Of a stretch of 64,000 bases of DNA, positions 51,691 through 62,442 are shown piece by piece (the stretch's first letter is position 1; each line of letters opens with the position of its first letter). The notes under the pieces are model-generated. The model saw only the letters and a program-made list of their open reading frames with translations, was not told the origin of the DNA and ran no database searches. The position numbers and the translations under genes are program-made. Source of the DNA: Impatiens glandulifera (taxonomy: Eukaryota > Streptophyta > Magnoliopsida > Ericales > Balsaminaceae). The stretch is from positions 3,037,840 through 3,101,839 of the forward strand of contig NC_061863.1 in assembly GCF_907164915.1 (NCBI RefSeq), given 5' to 3'.

Positions 51691-54479
51691 GGCTCCGCCT
51701 CTGGATCCATTCTTCATATTATTCCACTCCATACATGACAGCTCGAGCTTCTCGGTCATCGGTCACTTACACATTCAATGTTAGCACCGACTACAAGTTC
51801 ATCCGCCTTCATTTCTACCCTGCTCCATACTCTGCTTTCAAAACGTCAATTGCCTTCTTCACCGTAAAAACAGGTTCGTATACTCTCCTCAAAAATTATA
51901 GTGTGTTACTCGGTTTGAAATCCAATGTAAAAGAATTCACTCTTTATGTCCTTGACGACGGTAAACCCTTTTCAATTACTTTCTCCCCTTCAAGAGCAAC
52001 CATCCCTTGTGATACATTTGTATTTGTTAATGGAATTGTAATTGTTCCCATGCCTCTTGGACTTTACTACAATATGGAGGGAGATGGAGATGCAGGGGCA
52101 TACGTTCTGGGCAAATCCAGCAATGGAGATGGTTTATCGGTTAAACGTTGGTGGCATCAAGCTTTCATGTGTTCATGACCCGAATATGTTGAGGGAGTGG
52201 ACGGATGATTCAAATCATATCATAGAACCAAGTGTTTTTCCCATTACTTCCACAAATCGGATCAAGTATAATGTCTTATTTTTTGGTCAGAATCTCCACA
52301 GTTACGAAAACATCTAAAGATGGTGCACCACAAAGACTTTACCAGTCGTCTCGGTCAATTAACCGAAATTTGCAATTTGGTGGAAGGAGTTAGTTTTACA
52401 TGGAAGTTGCCTGTCGATTTGGGTTTTAGGTATCTAATTAGATTGCATTTTTGTGAGCTTGACTATGACGTAGTGAAAGGGAGTGGGCAGAAAGAGTTTA
52501 GTGTTCTCATTAACAATCACATGGTTGAGTCTAGAGGAGACTTGATCAAATGGGGCGGTGAGATAGGGGTTGCAATTCATAAGGATTACTTGACGACATT
52601 AAGAGAGATATAACCATGGGCAAGAGAGATCTACTTGTTGCTTTGTACCCAAACAACAAAGAGCAATATTCATATGAATTCATTGACTCGGTTCTTAAGG
52701 GGATTGAGGTTTTCAAACTTAGCGACTCAGATGACAATCTTGCTGGAGGGAATCCAATGCTATTACATCCTCATGCTTCAACAAAGCTTAGACTTAGAAT
52801 GCCCACAACAAGTATAACTGACATTATAATTTTGGTCATAATTGTAGTTGTCGTTACTGTTCACCAATTTTGCGAAATGATAGAAAGGAATTGGAGTAAA
52901 AACCCATGTCTAATACACAATGATTTGTGTCGTAGATTTTCATTCGCTGAGATTTCACGGGCAACTAACAACTTTAACAAAAGATTAGAGATTGGACGTG
53001 GGGGTTCCGGTACAGTCTACATAGGGGTTGTTAATTTTATTATTGGTAAGGTTAAAATTACAGTAGCAATTAAGAGGTTAGATAAGAAATGTGAGAACGA
53101 ATTCATATCAGAAATTGAGACGTTTTCCAAGCTTAGACACAAACACCTTGTTTATTTGATAGGCTACTGCAATGATGGTCGTGAGATGATACTTGTTTAT
53201 GAGTACATGGAACTTGGCACTCTACCGGACCATCTCTACAAGAATAAACGTAATGGTAGTAACAATGGAAACTCGACTCCTCTAACCTGGAAGGAAAGAC
53301 TCAATATCTGTTTGAATGCTGCTCGCGGGTTAGAATACTTGCACAACAATAGTGAGCAAGAAGTCATACACGAGATGTCAAGAGTGAAAACATTTTGGTG
53401 GATCTGAATTTGATGGGGAAAATTGCTGATTTTGGTATATGCAAAGTAGGAGGAGCGACAAGCCATAATAGAACCCATATCAGTACTGATGTAAAGGGAA
53501 CTCCTGGTTATCTAGATCCAACTTACTGCTCGACCCGAATGTTAACCAAGAAATCCGATGCGTACTCATTCGGTGTTGTGTTGTTGGAAACATTATGTGG
53601 GAGGCCAGCCATTGATGATAGAATCGACAACAGACAACAATGTAGCCTCGTTTTGTTGGTTGGGAATTGCTACAAGAATAAAATGGTTGATCAAATAATT
53701 GATTCTAGTTTGAGGGGACAAATCTCAAATAGATCTCTCAAGTTGTTCATTAAACTTGCAAACATATGTTTGCTTTGAAAGCCTAATAAACGACCTACAA
53801 TGACTAAAGTCATAAAGGATTTGGAATCATTGGTTGATAGGCTCAATTTTTCAAGGTGAGGAAGAGTTCACATATATTATAGTGACTTTGGTTTCAATTT
53901 TATTTCCATTCTTTTGCTCAATTTTTTTTACTAGTTCTTATTATCTTTTTCTTAGTGTGCCTTCCAACCCGACAACCGTCCAAGGAACCAACCTAGATTT
54001 GAGAAGAAATCGCGAGAAGTTAGCTGCAGATGATCCGATATCTAGATCCAAAGCCTCCTCGTCCTCGACCCCTCTTCAAAACTCAATTGAGAAAAGAAAG
54101 AAAGTAGGATGGAATGAAGAGATAATTATATTTGGGAAAGATAAAAAAAATCAAGCTGTAATTTTAGATTCGTCAATCAATTTTTTTGAAATAGGTGAGA
54201 AAGCAACTGAAGAAATTCTGAATTTCTTTAGTATTTGATTAACCAACTTGAAACAAAAACTCATATCTTCATATAAAAATGAAGCTTTATGAACCCTAGT
54301 CTATTGTTTTATGTGTGTTCATTTCATATTTATAGTTTGTTTTGAAGAGCTTTTCTAAACTCTACAAAAATTGGTTTGTTTTGGGTGTTAATCTATGTTC
54401 CACTTTTTTTTTTTAAGTTTTTATTATGTCTATGTACCATAATTCATAGCCTTTTGGAAATGTGATTTTAGGTATTTGT

Positions 54480-55305
54480 TCATTTCTTGTCCATTCACAA
54501 TGAGATGATCTCTATAGGATTTTTTAAATGTTACAAATTTTTTTTTGGACTAATATTCAGTTTTTTTTTCTCTATCAAAAATAATAATATCCCACCAATT
54601 AACTAAATGTATTTTTATTAGTCAAAATAATTATGGGAAGAAATTTGGGAGAGGTATATGGATAGTGACACGTCATTCTCTTCTTCATTCCCTATTCCAA
54701 ATTCGATTGTCCTATCACTTCTCTTTTAAAAATATAATTTATAAAAAAATATTCATATAAAAGTTTTGATAAAGATAATTGATTCATGTAACAATTTTAT
54801 GTTAATAAATGCATTTCTCTATGTAACCTCGATCAAGATATAGTATACCTGCATCTTTTTACAAAGTTTCTAAACAAATCCATATAATATGTCATTTGAA
54901 CCAAATAAAAAAAATTATGACTTAAAAACAAGTTCAAGACAGTGTAATTTATAATTTTTTAAACAATTAATTGAATTGTATACCACAACTAATATATTAG
55001 TTGTGGGGGTACTGTATTTAAACTATTACTTTTGTTAACAAAATTTCTTAATAGAGAGTTTATAATTAAAGATTTGGAAAATTCTTAATTTTATAATTTT
55101 ATCGCATTAGCGTTGGTTTATGTAAATAAATACATTCTTTTTGTCTTTTATATATATTTTTTAATTGAATTAACTTAGTGAATTATGTTTTAATTATGTC
55201 TTAGTTAGAATTAAGTAAACATTGATTAATTTTATCAACATAAATTGCTAGACAAAAAACACATTCAAATTCAACCTCATACAGTGAGTTATGATTTGGA
55301 GGTTA
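54480..55305. other. AT-rich spacer, partly shared with 47440-47700
   Basis: The sequence around 54900-55040 (tgacttaaaaacaagttcaa, actattacttttgttaacaa) matches 47590-47705, marking the duplicated unit. A palindrome caactaatatattagttg sits at 54988-55005. Confidence 0.6.
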
Positions 55306-55965
55306 GAATATTTGTGTAATAGGAGTGAAATTAGAATTGAAATTGGTAATAAAATTTTAATTTCCATGAAATTGATATTAAATTATAATACAATTCATAT
55401 GTTTAGGAAAATTATAAAATTATAATTCAATCTCAATTATATGTTTGAAAGAAATAATATAATAAAAATAATTTTAATATATATATATATATATTATTTA
55501 TTTGATTAAAATATTAGTTTGACACAACCAATTAAGATAATTCAAGTATAAGTTTTTTTTTAAAATTTTAATTTTCATTAAAAAAAAATATTGATTCTAC
55601 GTATTATTTTCATAAATTAAAAATAATATATCTGTTTAAAATTTTAACTCCTTAAATTTAAAAACAAAATATATGTTAACGTGTTAACTTTTTAAATTAA
55701 AATATATATATTAGAATATTAGCTTACTAAATAAAAAAAAGACATTATATTTTAACATCCAAAATTAAAAAAAATAAGTATGGATTGAAATCGTGTTTTA
55801 AATGACAAAACAAAAAGTTATTTTATTGAAAAAACATAAAAAAAATTGTAATTACAATTTCGACATAAAACGATTGAAATTGAGAACTATAAAATTACAT
55901 CGGATCCAATTTCATTAGAATTCTAGTTCCAATGTCAATTACAAAATTACTAAACACCCTTAACT
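55306..55965. mobile_element. Decayed relative of the 6833-9277 foldback element
   Basis: Inverted arms of aattagaattgaaattgg / ccaatgtcaattacaaaatt type, an internal ttcatatgtttaggaaaatt phrase, and a right end aaacaccctt resemble the ends of the giant element. CACGTTT arrays are absent apart from traces (acgtgttaac, cgtgtttt). Confidence 0.4.
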
Positions 55966-56384
55966 TTGTTTATGCTAAGGTTAAATTCATTGAACATAAT
56001 GTAGTTTATCGAGTCGACAAATATTGTCTATGTAATTCTTGATACACCAAAAGAAAATAATTGAAAGCCTCAAACAAGTTATAACAAAAAATTAAACAAA
56101 TTATATATTATCCTAGCAATACTAATGAATCGCAAATTAAATAGGAAAATACTAGTCTACTATATTTTTTTTATGTTCTAAGACTCTAAAAAACTTTTTT
56201 TGTAATGACATTAAATCTGCTTAAGATATTGGAAAATAATTTATAAAAAAAAACAAAAATGAAAAAAATTTAATGTTTAAAATATTATAAAAAAAAGTTA
56301 AATATTTTAGTTAATAATTATTTAAAAATAATTTGTATAAAAGAGTTTGAAATTATTTCCAAATAAACATGAAACAATACAAAA

Positions 56385-56580
56385 GTGAGATTTTATCCTC
56401 TAAAACCCTAATTTTAGGAAACGCAAAGCTCTACCCGAAGTCACTGAACCAGAATCAGTTTTAGGGCGTCCGATTGTCGCCGTCGCCGTCGTCGTGTAGA
56501 AGCTCCAGTTCGTCAGGCAAGGATTCATTTCTCTCTGTTCTTCCTTAAATCACATTTGTATACCTTTAATCTCTTGAGAC
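56385..56580 (+). promoter_or_regulatory. mTERF copy 3 promoter and leader
   Basis: aaaaccctaattttaggaaa at 56402 holds a telo-box. gtcgccgtcgccgtcgtcgt then agaagctccagttcgtcagg follow. It is nearly the same as 47795-47915 and similar to the leaders of copies 1 and 4. Confidence 0.65.
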
Positions 56581-57714
56581 ATGACTAAATATATCTACAA
56601 ATCAATCATTTCTAACTCTCTCATGAAGAATTTGAACCAATCTACTTTCTTCAGACATCACATTTCCTTTTCTAATACAAACTTCTCCACATCTGCATCT
56701 TCGCCTTCTCGATCTGTTAACCGCGTTATCGCCGCAGAGTACTTGAATACACATCACAATTTCCCCCCAGAGTTCAAATCGAAGCTCTCATCCATTTACC
56801 GATCAATAGATCCAGATAAGTGCGACTCAATCATCTCAATTTTTAAAAACAACGGATTCTCCCAGACTGATTTGGAGCGAATCGTATGCCGAAAACCTAG
56901 CATTGTTGCTGCAAGCCCTAACAAAACAGTCGAGCCCAAAATCAAGCTTTTCCTCGACTCCGGTTTCTCTCCCGCAGAAACAGCAGACCTAATTGTTATT
57001 GATCCCGGGATTTGGAGTCGCAGCACAGATCATCTTTCCTCCACAATTGCCAAATTGAAGGAAATCTTTGACTATGATACCAGTAGAGTTCACATGTTTC
57101 TGAAAATTGGGCGATTTCCCTCCACTTGTTTGGAGAAGTATTTGATACCCAACATAAAATTGTTACAGAGTTTTGGAATTGAAACAGAGCAGATTCAGCG
57201 ATACATTCCGAAGAGCCCGAGACACTTTTGTTCAAGAACAGTGAAGATGATGGAACTTGTTAAGAAGGCGGAGGGATTGGGTATCAGTAGGAATGGCAAA
57301 ATGCTTCTTCCAACAATGAGAACTTTAAGTTCACTTTCTAAAGGTAGTTGGGAGAGAAAATTGAGGGTTTTCAGAGGTTTAGGTTTTAATGAAGATGAAA
57401 TTGCTCATATGCTTAAGAGGATGCCATTGGTGATTAGTGTTTCAGAAGGAAAGATTAAGGATATTACAGAGTTTTTAGTTAGTAGTGGTGAAGCTAACGT
57501 TTCTACGATTGCAAGATACCCTTTTGTGTTGATGTTCAGTTTGGAAAAGAGATTGAAGCCTCGGTTTCAGGTGCTGCAAGCTTTGAAGAGTAAGCGTTTG
57601 ATCGATGAGAAACATACTTTGTTAACTGTTTGCAAGTTAACGGATGCCTACTTTGTGAGTAAATTTTGTGTTCTTCTTCCTCAATCAGAAGATGGAACTT
57701 TATTGTGTTCTTAA
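56581..57714 (+). CDS. mTERF-family protein, probably mitochondrial (copy 3)
   Basis: Intronless frame of 377 residues. A Ser/Thr/Asn-rich presequence with scattered Lys and Arg (FSNTNFSTSASSPSRSVN) occupies the first 50 residues. Repeats follow: FKNNGFSQTDLERIVCRKPS, LDSGFSPAETADLIVIDPGI, LQSFGIETEQIQRYIPKSPR, FRGLGFNEDEIAHMLKRMPL and ARYPFVLMFSLEKRLKPRFQ. It differs from copy 1 by several short indels but keeps the whole frame. The C-terminus CVLLPQSEDGTLLCS is unlike copies 1, 2 and 4, which read FVLPYSD or VVLPHSD. It sits 1.1 kb upstream of copy 4 in the same orientation. Confidence 0.93.
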   Translation: MTKYIYKSIISNSLMKNLNQSTFFRHHISFSNTNFSTSASSPSRSVNRVIAAEYLNTHHNFPPEFKSKLSSIYRSIDPDKCDSIISIFKNNGFSQTDLERIVCRKPSIVAASPNKTVEPKIKLFLDSGFSPAETADLIVIDPGIWSRSTDHLSSTIAKLKEIFDYDTSRVHMFLKIGRFPSTCLEKYLIPNIKLLQSFGIETEQIQRYIPKSPRHFCSRTVKMMELVKKAEGLGISRNGKMLLPTMRTLSSLSKGSWERKLRVFRGLGFNEDEIAHMLKRMPLVISVSEGKIKDITEFLVSSGEANVSTIARYPFVLMFSLEKRLKPRFQVLQALKSKRLIDEKHTLLTVCKLTDAYFVSKFCVLLPQSEDGTLLCS

Positions 57715-58600
57715 TCTGGCATAGTGTTGAATAGAACTGAATTTAACTGAGTAACTTTATTGTGTTCTTTTGTTCCAACTGGAATTTGGTGTTCTATAGG
57801 TATGTTGTATGCTTTCTTATTCAATACAATATGCTAAGAGTTGTGTTGAAAAATCAAATGTCACAAAAATGTTTTTTTACTTGAGGTTGAGATAGTTTCT
57901 TAAATTAAAAAAAAATGTTTTATATGACAATATGATATTCATATTCAAATGTGAAAAAACCTTTGAAATATGCAAAGGTTGAAAATATTCTATTTCTTTA
58001 TATATTTTCGAATGTTTTAAAATAATACAATTCAATAATAATAATTAATCAAAAAAATTAATGTGTGAATAGAAATAAGTATAGATGGAAGTTGTCCTTT
58101 GGTATATAAATCAAAATTCACAATTGAATTGTTCGGAATGCAAAATTCTAAACTGATCATTCGTACATAAAAAAAAAATTACTAAATAATATAATTATCC
58201 ATTAAAACTCTTGATTTAATTAACTTATTATTTTATTTTTGTTATTTGAGAGTGTACAGATTTAAGAAAAATATCATACAAGTTAAAACTAATTTTGTTC
58301 TCAATTAAAACTTGTGGTGGGGTAATAACAAAATAAGTATATTTTGTTCTCTGAATTTTGAATAGAAAAATTATAAATATTTTATTAATTTGAATTAAAT
58401 AATGTTTTTCAATATATTTTAATTAAATATAGCAATTAAATAAACGGCAGATTGATTATAGAGATGCAGAATATAAGAAGAAAAATAATCGTTGTTAGAT
58501 AAAAAGAAAAATAATCGTTGTTAGATAAAAAGAAAAGGTTAATAATGACTATTTTAAGAGTATTTGGTCAAATTGAAATATTTCTATTAAGTTCAGGGTA
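57715..58600. other. Spacer between mTERF copies 3 and 4
   Basis: Starts with the 3' UTR (shared phrase ttctataggtatgttgtatg near 57793). The rest is AT-rich. A 27-base phrase with aataatcgttgttagataaa is tandemly repeated at about 58480-58530. Confidence 0.5.
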
Positions 58601-58609
58601 AATCGTTAG

Positions 58610-58816
58610 CTTTTATACTATAAAACCCTACATATCGGAAGAACCATCGGAACAGAGACAGTTTGAGCGTCTAATCGTCGCCGTTGCCGTCGCCGTAGAA
58701 ACTCCAGATCTCACTCCTCCGGTCAGGCAAGTCTTCATCTTCTCCATCCTTTTCATTTCCTAATCATAGTTTCGTTAATCACCGGCACAAATTCGCAAAC
58801 CAGAAGCAATTGAGCC
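58610..58816 (+). promoter_or_regulatory. mTERF copy 4 promoter and leader
   Basis: actataaaaccctacat at 58617 combines a TATA-like and a partial telo-box sequence. Then gtcgccgttgccgtcgccgt and gtcaggcaagtcttcatct. The end, gcaaaccagaag, is shared with copy 1 just upstream of its ATG. Confidence 0.6.
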
Positions 58817-59998
58817 ATGATTACACATATCTGCAGAAACTTCATCTCTTACTCTATCCAAAACAGTAAGAACCATTCCAGTCTCTTCACACTCCACAGT
58901 TCTATCTCTCTTAGAAACTTCTCATCATCCTCATCCTCATCCTCAACCTCTCATCCTCCTTCTAGATCTGACAGTCGTGTTGACGCCATCGAATACTTGA
59001 ATACTCGTCACAACTTCTCCGCGGAGATCGCATCGAAGCTTTCCTCAATTTGTCGCTCTATAGATCCAGAGAAATGCGACTCCGTAATCTCAATTTTCAA
59101 AAATAACGGATTCTCTCAAACTGATCTGGAGCGAATCGTAGTCCGGCGACCTAACATTATATCCGCAAGCCCGGACAAAACTGTAGAGCCGAAAATCAAG
59201 CTATTTCTCGACTCCGGTTTCTCTCCAGCGGAGACTGCAGATCTCATTGTTATGGATCCCGGGATTTTGAATCGAAGCACCGATCATCTCTACACCACGA
59301 TTGTCAAATTGAAGGAGATTTTAGGTCAGGTTGGTAAAGTCTACAAGTTTTTGAAAGTTGGTAGGTTTCCATCAGCTCCTTTGGAGAAGAATGTGATTCC
59401 AAATATCAATTTGTTAAAGAGTTTTGGAGTGAAAACGGAACAGATTCTTAGATACATGTCGAAATATCCAAGGAATTTCGTAGTTCGAACAGAGAAGATG
59501 ATGGAACATGTGAAGAAAGCTGAGGTTCAATTAGGTTTCAATAAAGGGTGCAATATGCTTCTTCCAGCCATAAGAATCCTTGGTTCAATGTCAAAGGTGA
59601 AATGGGAGAGTAAATTGAAGGTTTTTAGAGGATTAGGTTTTAGAGAAGATGAAATAGGTCAAATGATAAGGAGAATGCCTCAAGTGGTTGGGGTTTCAGA
59701 AGCAAAGATGAAGGAGATAACACAGTTTTTAGTAAGTAGTGGAGAAACTGATTTGTCTATCATTGCTCAATACCCTATTCTGCTAATGTTCAGTTTGGAG
59801 AAGAGATTAAAGCCGCGTTTAGAAGTGCTTGAAGCTTTGAGGAGCAGGAAGAAGAAGAAGAGTAAGATTTTGGTTGTTGATAAACATAATTTGGTAACAT
59901 TTTGCTTGTTGTCTAATGCTGATTTCATGAATAAAGTTGTTCTTCCTCATTCAGATATATTATCGCCTTCTTTATTGAATTCTAAATTGGAATTCTAG
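58817..59998 (+). CDS. mTERF-family protein, probably mitochondrial (copy 4)
   Basis: Intronless frame of 393 residues, the longest of the set. The presequence contains a run of Ser (LRNFSSSSSSSSTSHPPSRS), typical of plant mitochondrial targeting. Repeats include FKNNGFSQTDLERIVVRRPN, LDSGFSPAETADLIVMDPGI, LKSFGVKTEQILRYMSKYPR and FRGLGFREDEIGQMIRRMPQ. A lysine-rich insertion (RSRKKKKSK) lies near residue 350, absent from the other copies. C-terminal NADFMNKVVLPHSD matches copies 1 and 2. The frame is intact and the start aligns with copies 1 and 3. Confidence 0.93.
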   Translation: MITHICRNFISYSIQNSKNHSSLFTLHSSISLRNFSSSSSSSSTSHPPSRSDSRVDAIEYLNTRHNFSAEIASKLSSICRSIDPEKCDSVISIFKNNGFSQTDLERIVVRRPNIISASPDKTVEPKIKLFLDSGFSPAETADLIVMDPGILNRSTDHLYTTIVKLKEILGQVGKVYKFLKVGRFPSAPLEKNVIPNINLLKSFGVKTEQILRYMSKYPRNFVVRTEKMMEHVKKAEVQLGFNKGCNMLLPAIRILGSMSKVKWESKLKVFRGLGFREDEIGQMIRRMPQVVGVSEAKMKEITQFLVSSGETDLSIIAQYPILLMFSLEKRLKPRLEVLEALRSRKKKKSKILVVDKHNLVTFCLLSNADFMNKVVLPHSDILSPSLLNSKLEF

Positions 59999-60535
59999 AA
60001 TAGAATTGAACTTATCTTTCAGGGTTTTGGCTGGTTTAAAGTCACAAACTGGATGTGCTTCCAATTGCCAATCTATTGGTATGTTTTCTAATTCAATACA
60101 GACAGAATGACATCAAATTATTGAGTCCATTTTGAAACTATACATTTTTAGAATAAATTGTTTGTAGTTGTTCATTGGGTTATATGCCAAATGAAGTTGT
60201 AATTGGATTATCTTCTTATTTCTTTTAAATATGTATATAGTCGAATCTCAGCTCCTCATGACCCGTCATTTAAATTATTCATACTAAGAATTGAACTCGG
60301 AGACTTTTAAGTATGGGTTTTTGTTTTAATTGTTCTTTGGTTTATTTGAAAATTTATGATAAACAATGTGTTGGTGCTTGAAAAGAGTTGACTGTATGTT
60401 AGGTTGAGGCTCTTAATAATGGTCCAAATCAATCCATTCCACTCCACATCAAACAACCATCAACATGTTCAAGCTTACAAACATTTGTGAACTCACAAAA
60501 TAGAAAGGCTAATAGAGAATTGGTTAATCTTGAAG
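59999..60535. other. 3' flank of mTERF copy 4
   Basis: Contains the 3' UTR phrase cttccaattgccaatctatt followed by ggtatgttttctaatt at about 60058-60095, also seen after copy 2 (31380-31415). No further gene. Confidence 0.5.
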
Positions 60536-60790
60536 TTCAAGGTATTGAATCATTACTCGGCGACAACCGTCTAATGACTCGTATATAAGGAATCCCATCA
60601 CATTGGCGGAAAGTCTTGTTGACGCCATCCCATTGTGATGGGTGAGAATCACACGTGTTCGATCTCGCCCTGGATCTGTCTCCGCACAATCCCTCCTCGG
60701 ACTGCTTACATGTTGATCGTGTAGGTCCCAGTCGAATCAGTCTTTCCTCCAATGCCATAAACAATTTCTTAAGTGGTCCTATCTTTGCAT
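60536..60790. other. GC-richer patch of unknown origin
   Basis: Open on the minus strand for 75 residues (60764-60537), but the product has no recognisable motif. Contains acacgtgttcgatctcgccc, which resembles a box B. Probably a SINE or other insertion; not called as a gene. Confidence 0.35.
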
Positions 60791-61790
60791 TCTATCTTCA
60801 CTCTAGCACTTAATAATATGATCAATCATGAATAAATTACTAAATATACATCTACTAAATTGCGGATTCTGTTAAGTCGATTTTTTTAATAAATTTAAAT
60901 ACCATAATATTATGTGGATCATCCTGTGATCTTAAATTGGATTGAGGGGTTTTTTTGGTTTTAAATATTGTAATATTATGTAAGTTGTATTATGTGAAAA
61001 TCTTATTTACAATGGATTAGATACCTTAGATATTTAGTTGTTTTTATTAAAAAAAAAATTGGATGCTAAACATATACATCTACCAATTCTTCATTTCACT
61101 AAAATAGTTTGATTTAATTCTAATCATAAAAATAAAAAATAAAAACGATAAAGAGATTATAATAATAAAAAAAATTGTTTTACCCGCTAGAAAAAAAAAA
61201 ATATACATGATTATTAAGGAACACACTCTCTATTTTGACATCATTAGGTAGTTACACTTAGACAAGAAAATAATTATTTAATCATGTTTATATCTTAATT
61301 TTAATTATTTATAAATTAGGTAGGTAAAATATAAGTATTTATAATCATATTTATTATTTTTTAATATAATGGTATTACTAATAAATAATATATAATAAAA
61401 TAAAAATTTATTAAAAAAATATTATTTAAAATCTATATACAAAAATTTAAATTAAACATAAGCTATTATATTTAAAAAAAATTATAATATTAACATATTT
61501 TAAATCTCACTACATATATAATTTTAAAATAAAATATATATTATTATATAATTTAAATAAAAATATATAATTATTTTAATATTATATTTATAACTTTATA
61601 AAAATATATTACATTTAAATAATAATTTTAAACTGAAACTAAATAAATATAAAATTTTCAAATAAATTTATTAAATTTATGAAAATATATATTTTAAATT
61701 TTTTGTATATAATATTATGTTATAATTGATAAACAATATACAATAAAATAAATTTAATTTATATATACTCAAAAAAAATTGTATCTATAT
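60791..61790. other. Very AT-rich intergenic DNA
   Basis: No gene or repeat boundary recognised. Confidence 0.5.
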
Positions 61791-61794
61791 TAAG

Positions 61795-62399
61795 TAAATT
61801 TATATTTAATAAAAAAATTATGATATAAGAATATACTTATTCAATATTGATTTATTATTAAAATAAACTGATATAAACATTAAATTATTATAAATATTTA
61901 CATTAATTAGAAAATTGAAAAAAAAACATTTCTTCTAAATTTTCATTATTATTATTTTTTAATTTTCAATTTATAAATAAATAAAATTCTTATCTATCAT
62001 ACTACACTGTAATGGCAGCTAATGTCATTTAAATTAAAATTCAAACTTAACTAATCTCATGTCCCTTTTGTCAAATAAATAATTTAAATTACCAATACAT
62101 AAAAAAAAAATTATTATACCAATCACTTAACTTTTCTTTGTAAAACTAAAAAGTAAAATATGATTCTATTTTAGGTTAATGCTGGTTTCCACTGATACCC
62201 TCGCATTCAATATTTAACAAATTTAACTCATACTCATTAGTCACCATAAAAATACTGAATCTATTAGGGTCACCACTTCCATCACATCCATGGTTAAAAT
62301 GACAATAATGCATCTCAAAAATTAATTTTTTCTTTGCACGAAACAAATAGAAATACAAAAATTTAATTTAAAATTTATTAAACTTATTATATCGATTAA

Positions 62400-62442
<43 letters not shown>

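Larger units (their letters stand above)
50302..51703 (+). mobile_element. hAT element remnant inserted in the receptor kinase
   Basis: Ends are cagtgtggagccacg (left) and cctggctccgcctctg (right), an imperfect inverted pair typical of plant hAT elements with TTF-type (ZMYM1-like) transposases. It splits the first malectin domain: the receptor frame stops at 50298 and resumes after 51703. No clean 8-bp target duplication was seen (aagtaaat against gatccatt). Confidence 0.8.
50150..54238 (+). pseudogene. Malectin-like (CrRLK1L-type) receptor kinase, disrupted
   Basis: CrRLK1L receptors sense cell-wall state or RALF peptides at the plasma membrane. Pieces in order: 50163-50298 (HAIAVDCGSLHNSTSIDGRK, start of the first malectin domain); a hAT insertion; 51704-52615 (PYMTARASRSSVTYTFNVST, YRLNVGG, RYLIRLHFCEL, VAIHKDYL); a hydrophobic segment near 52815-52860; and a kinase from 52935 with the loop IGRGGSGTV, VAIKRL, IADFG and GTPGYLDPTY. 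Damage: frame shift near 52105, stop at 52315-52317, stop at 52612-52614, lost base near 53368 that destroys the HRD/HGD catalytic loop, and TGA at 53776. No start codon or signal peptide is evident. A further frame at 53834-54238 holds a C-terminal tail. Its scrap duplicate is at 32781-33553. Confidence 0.9.

Noticed and set aside
51552..52178. 208-residue novel protein
   Set aside because: It is a read-through from a hAT transposase remnant into a disrupted receptor ectodomain.
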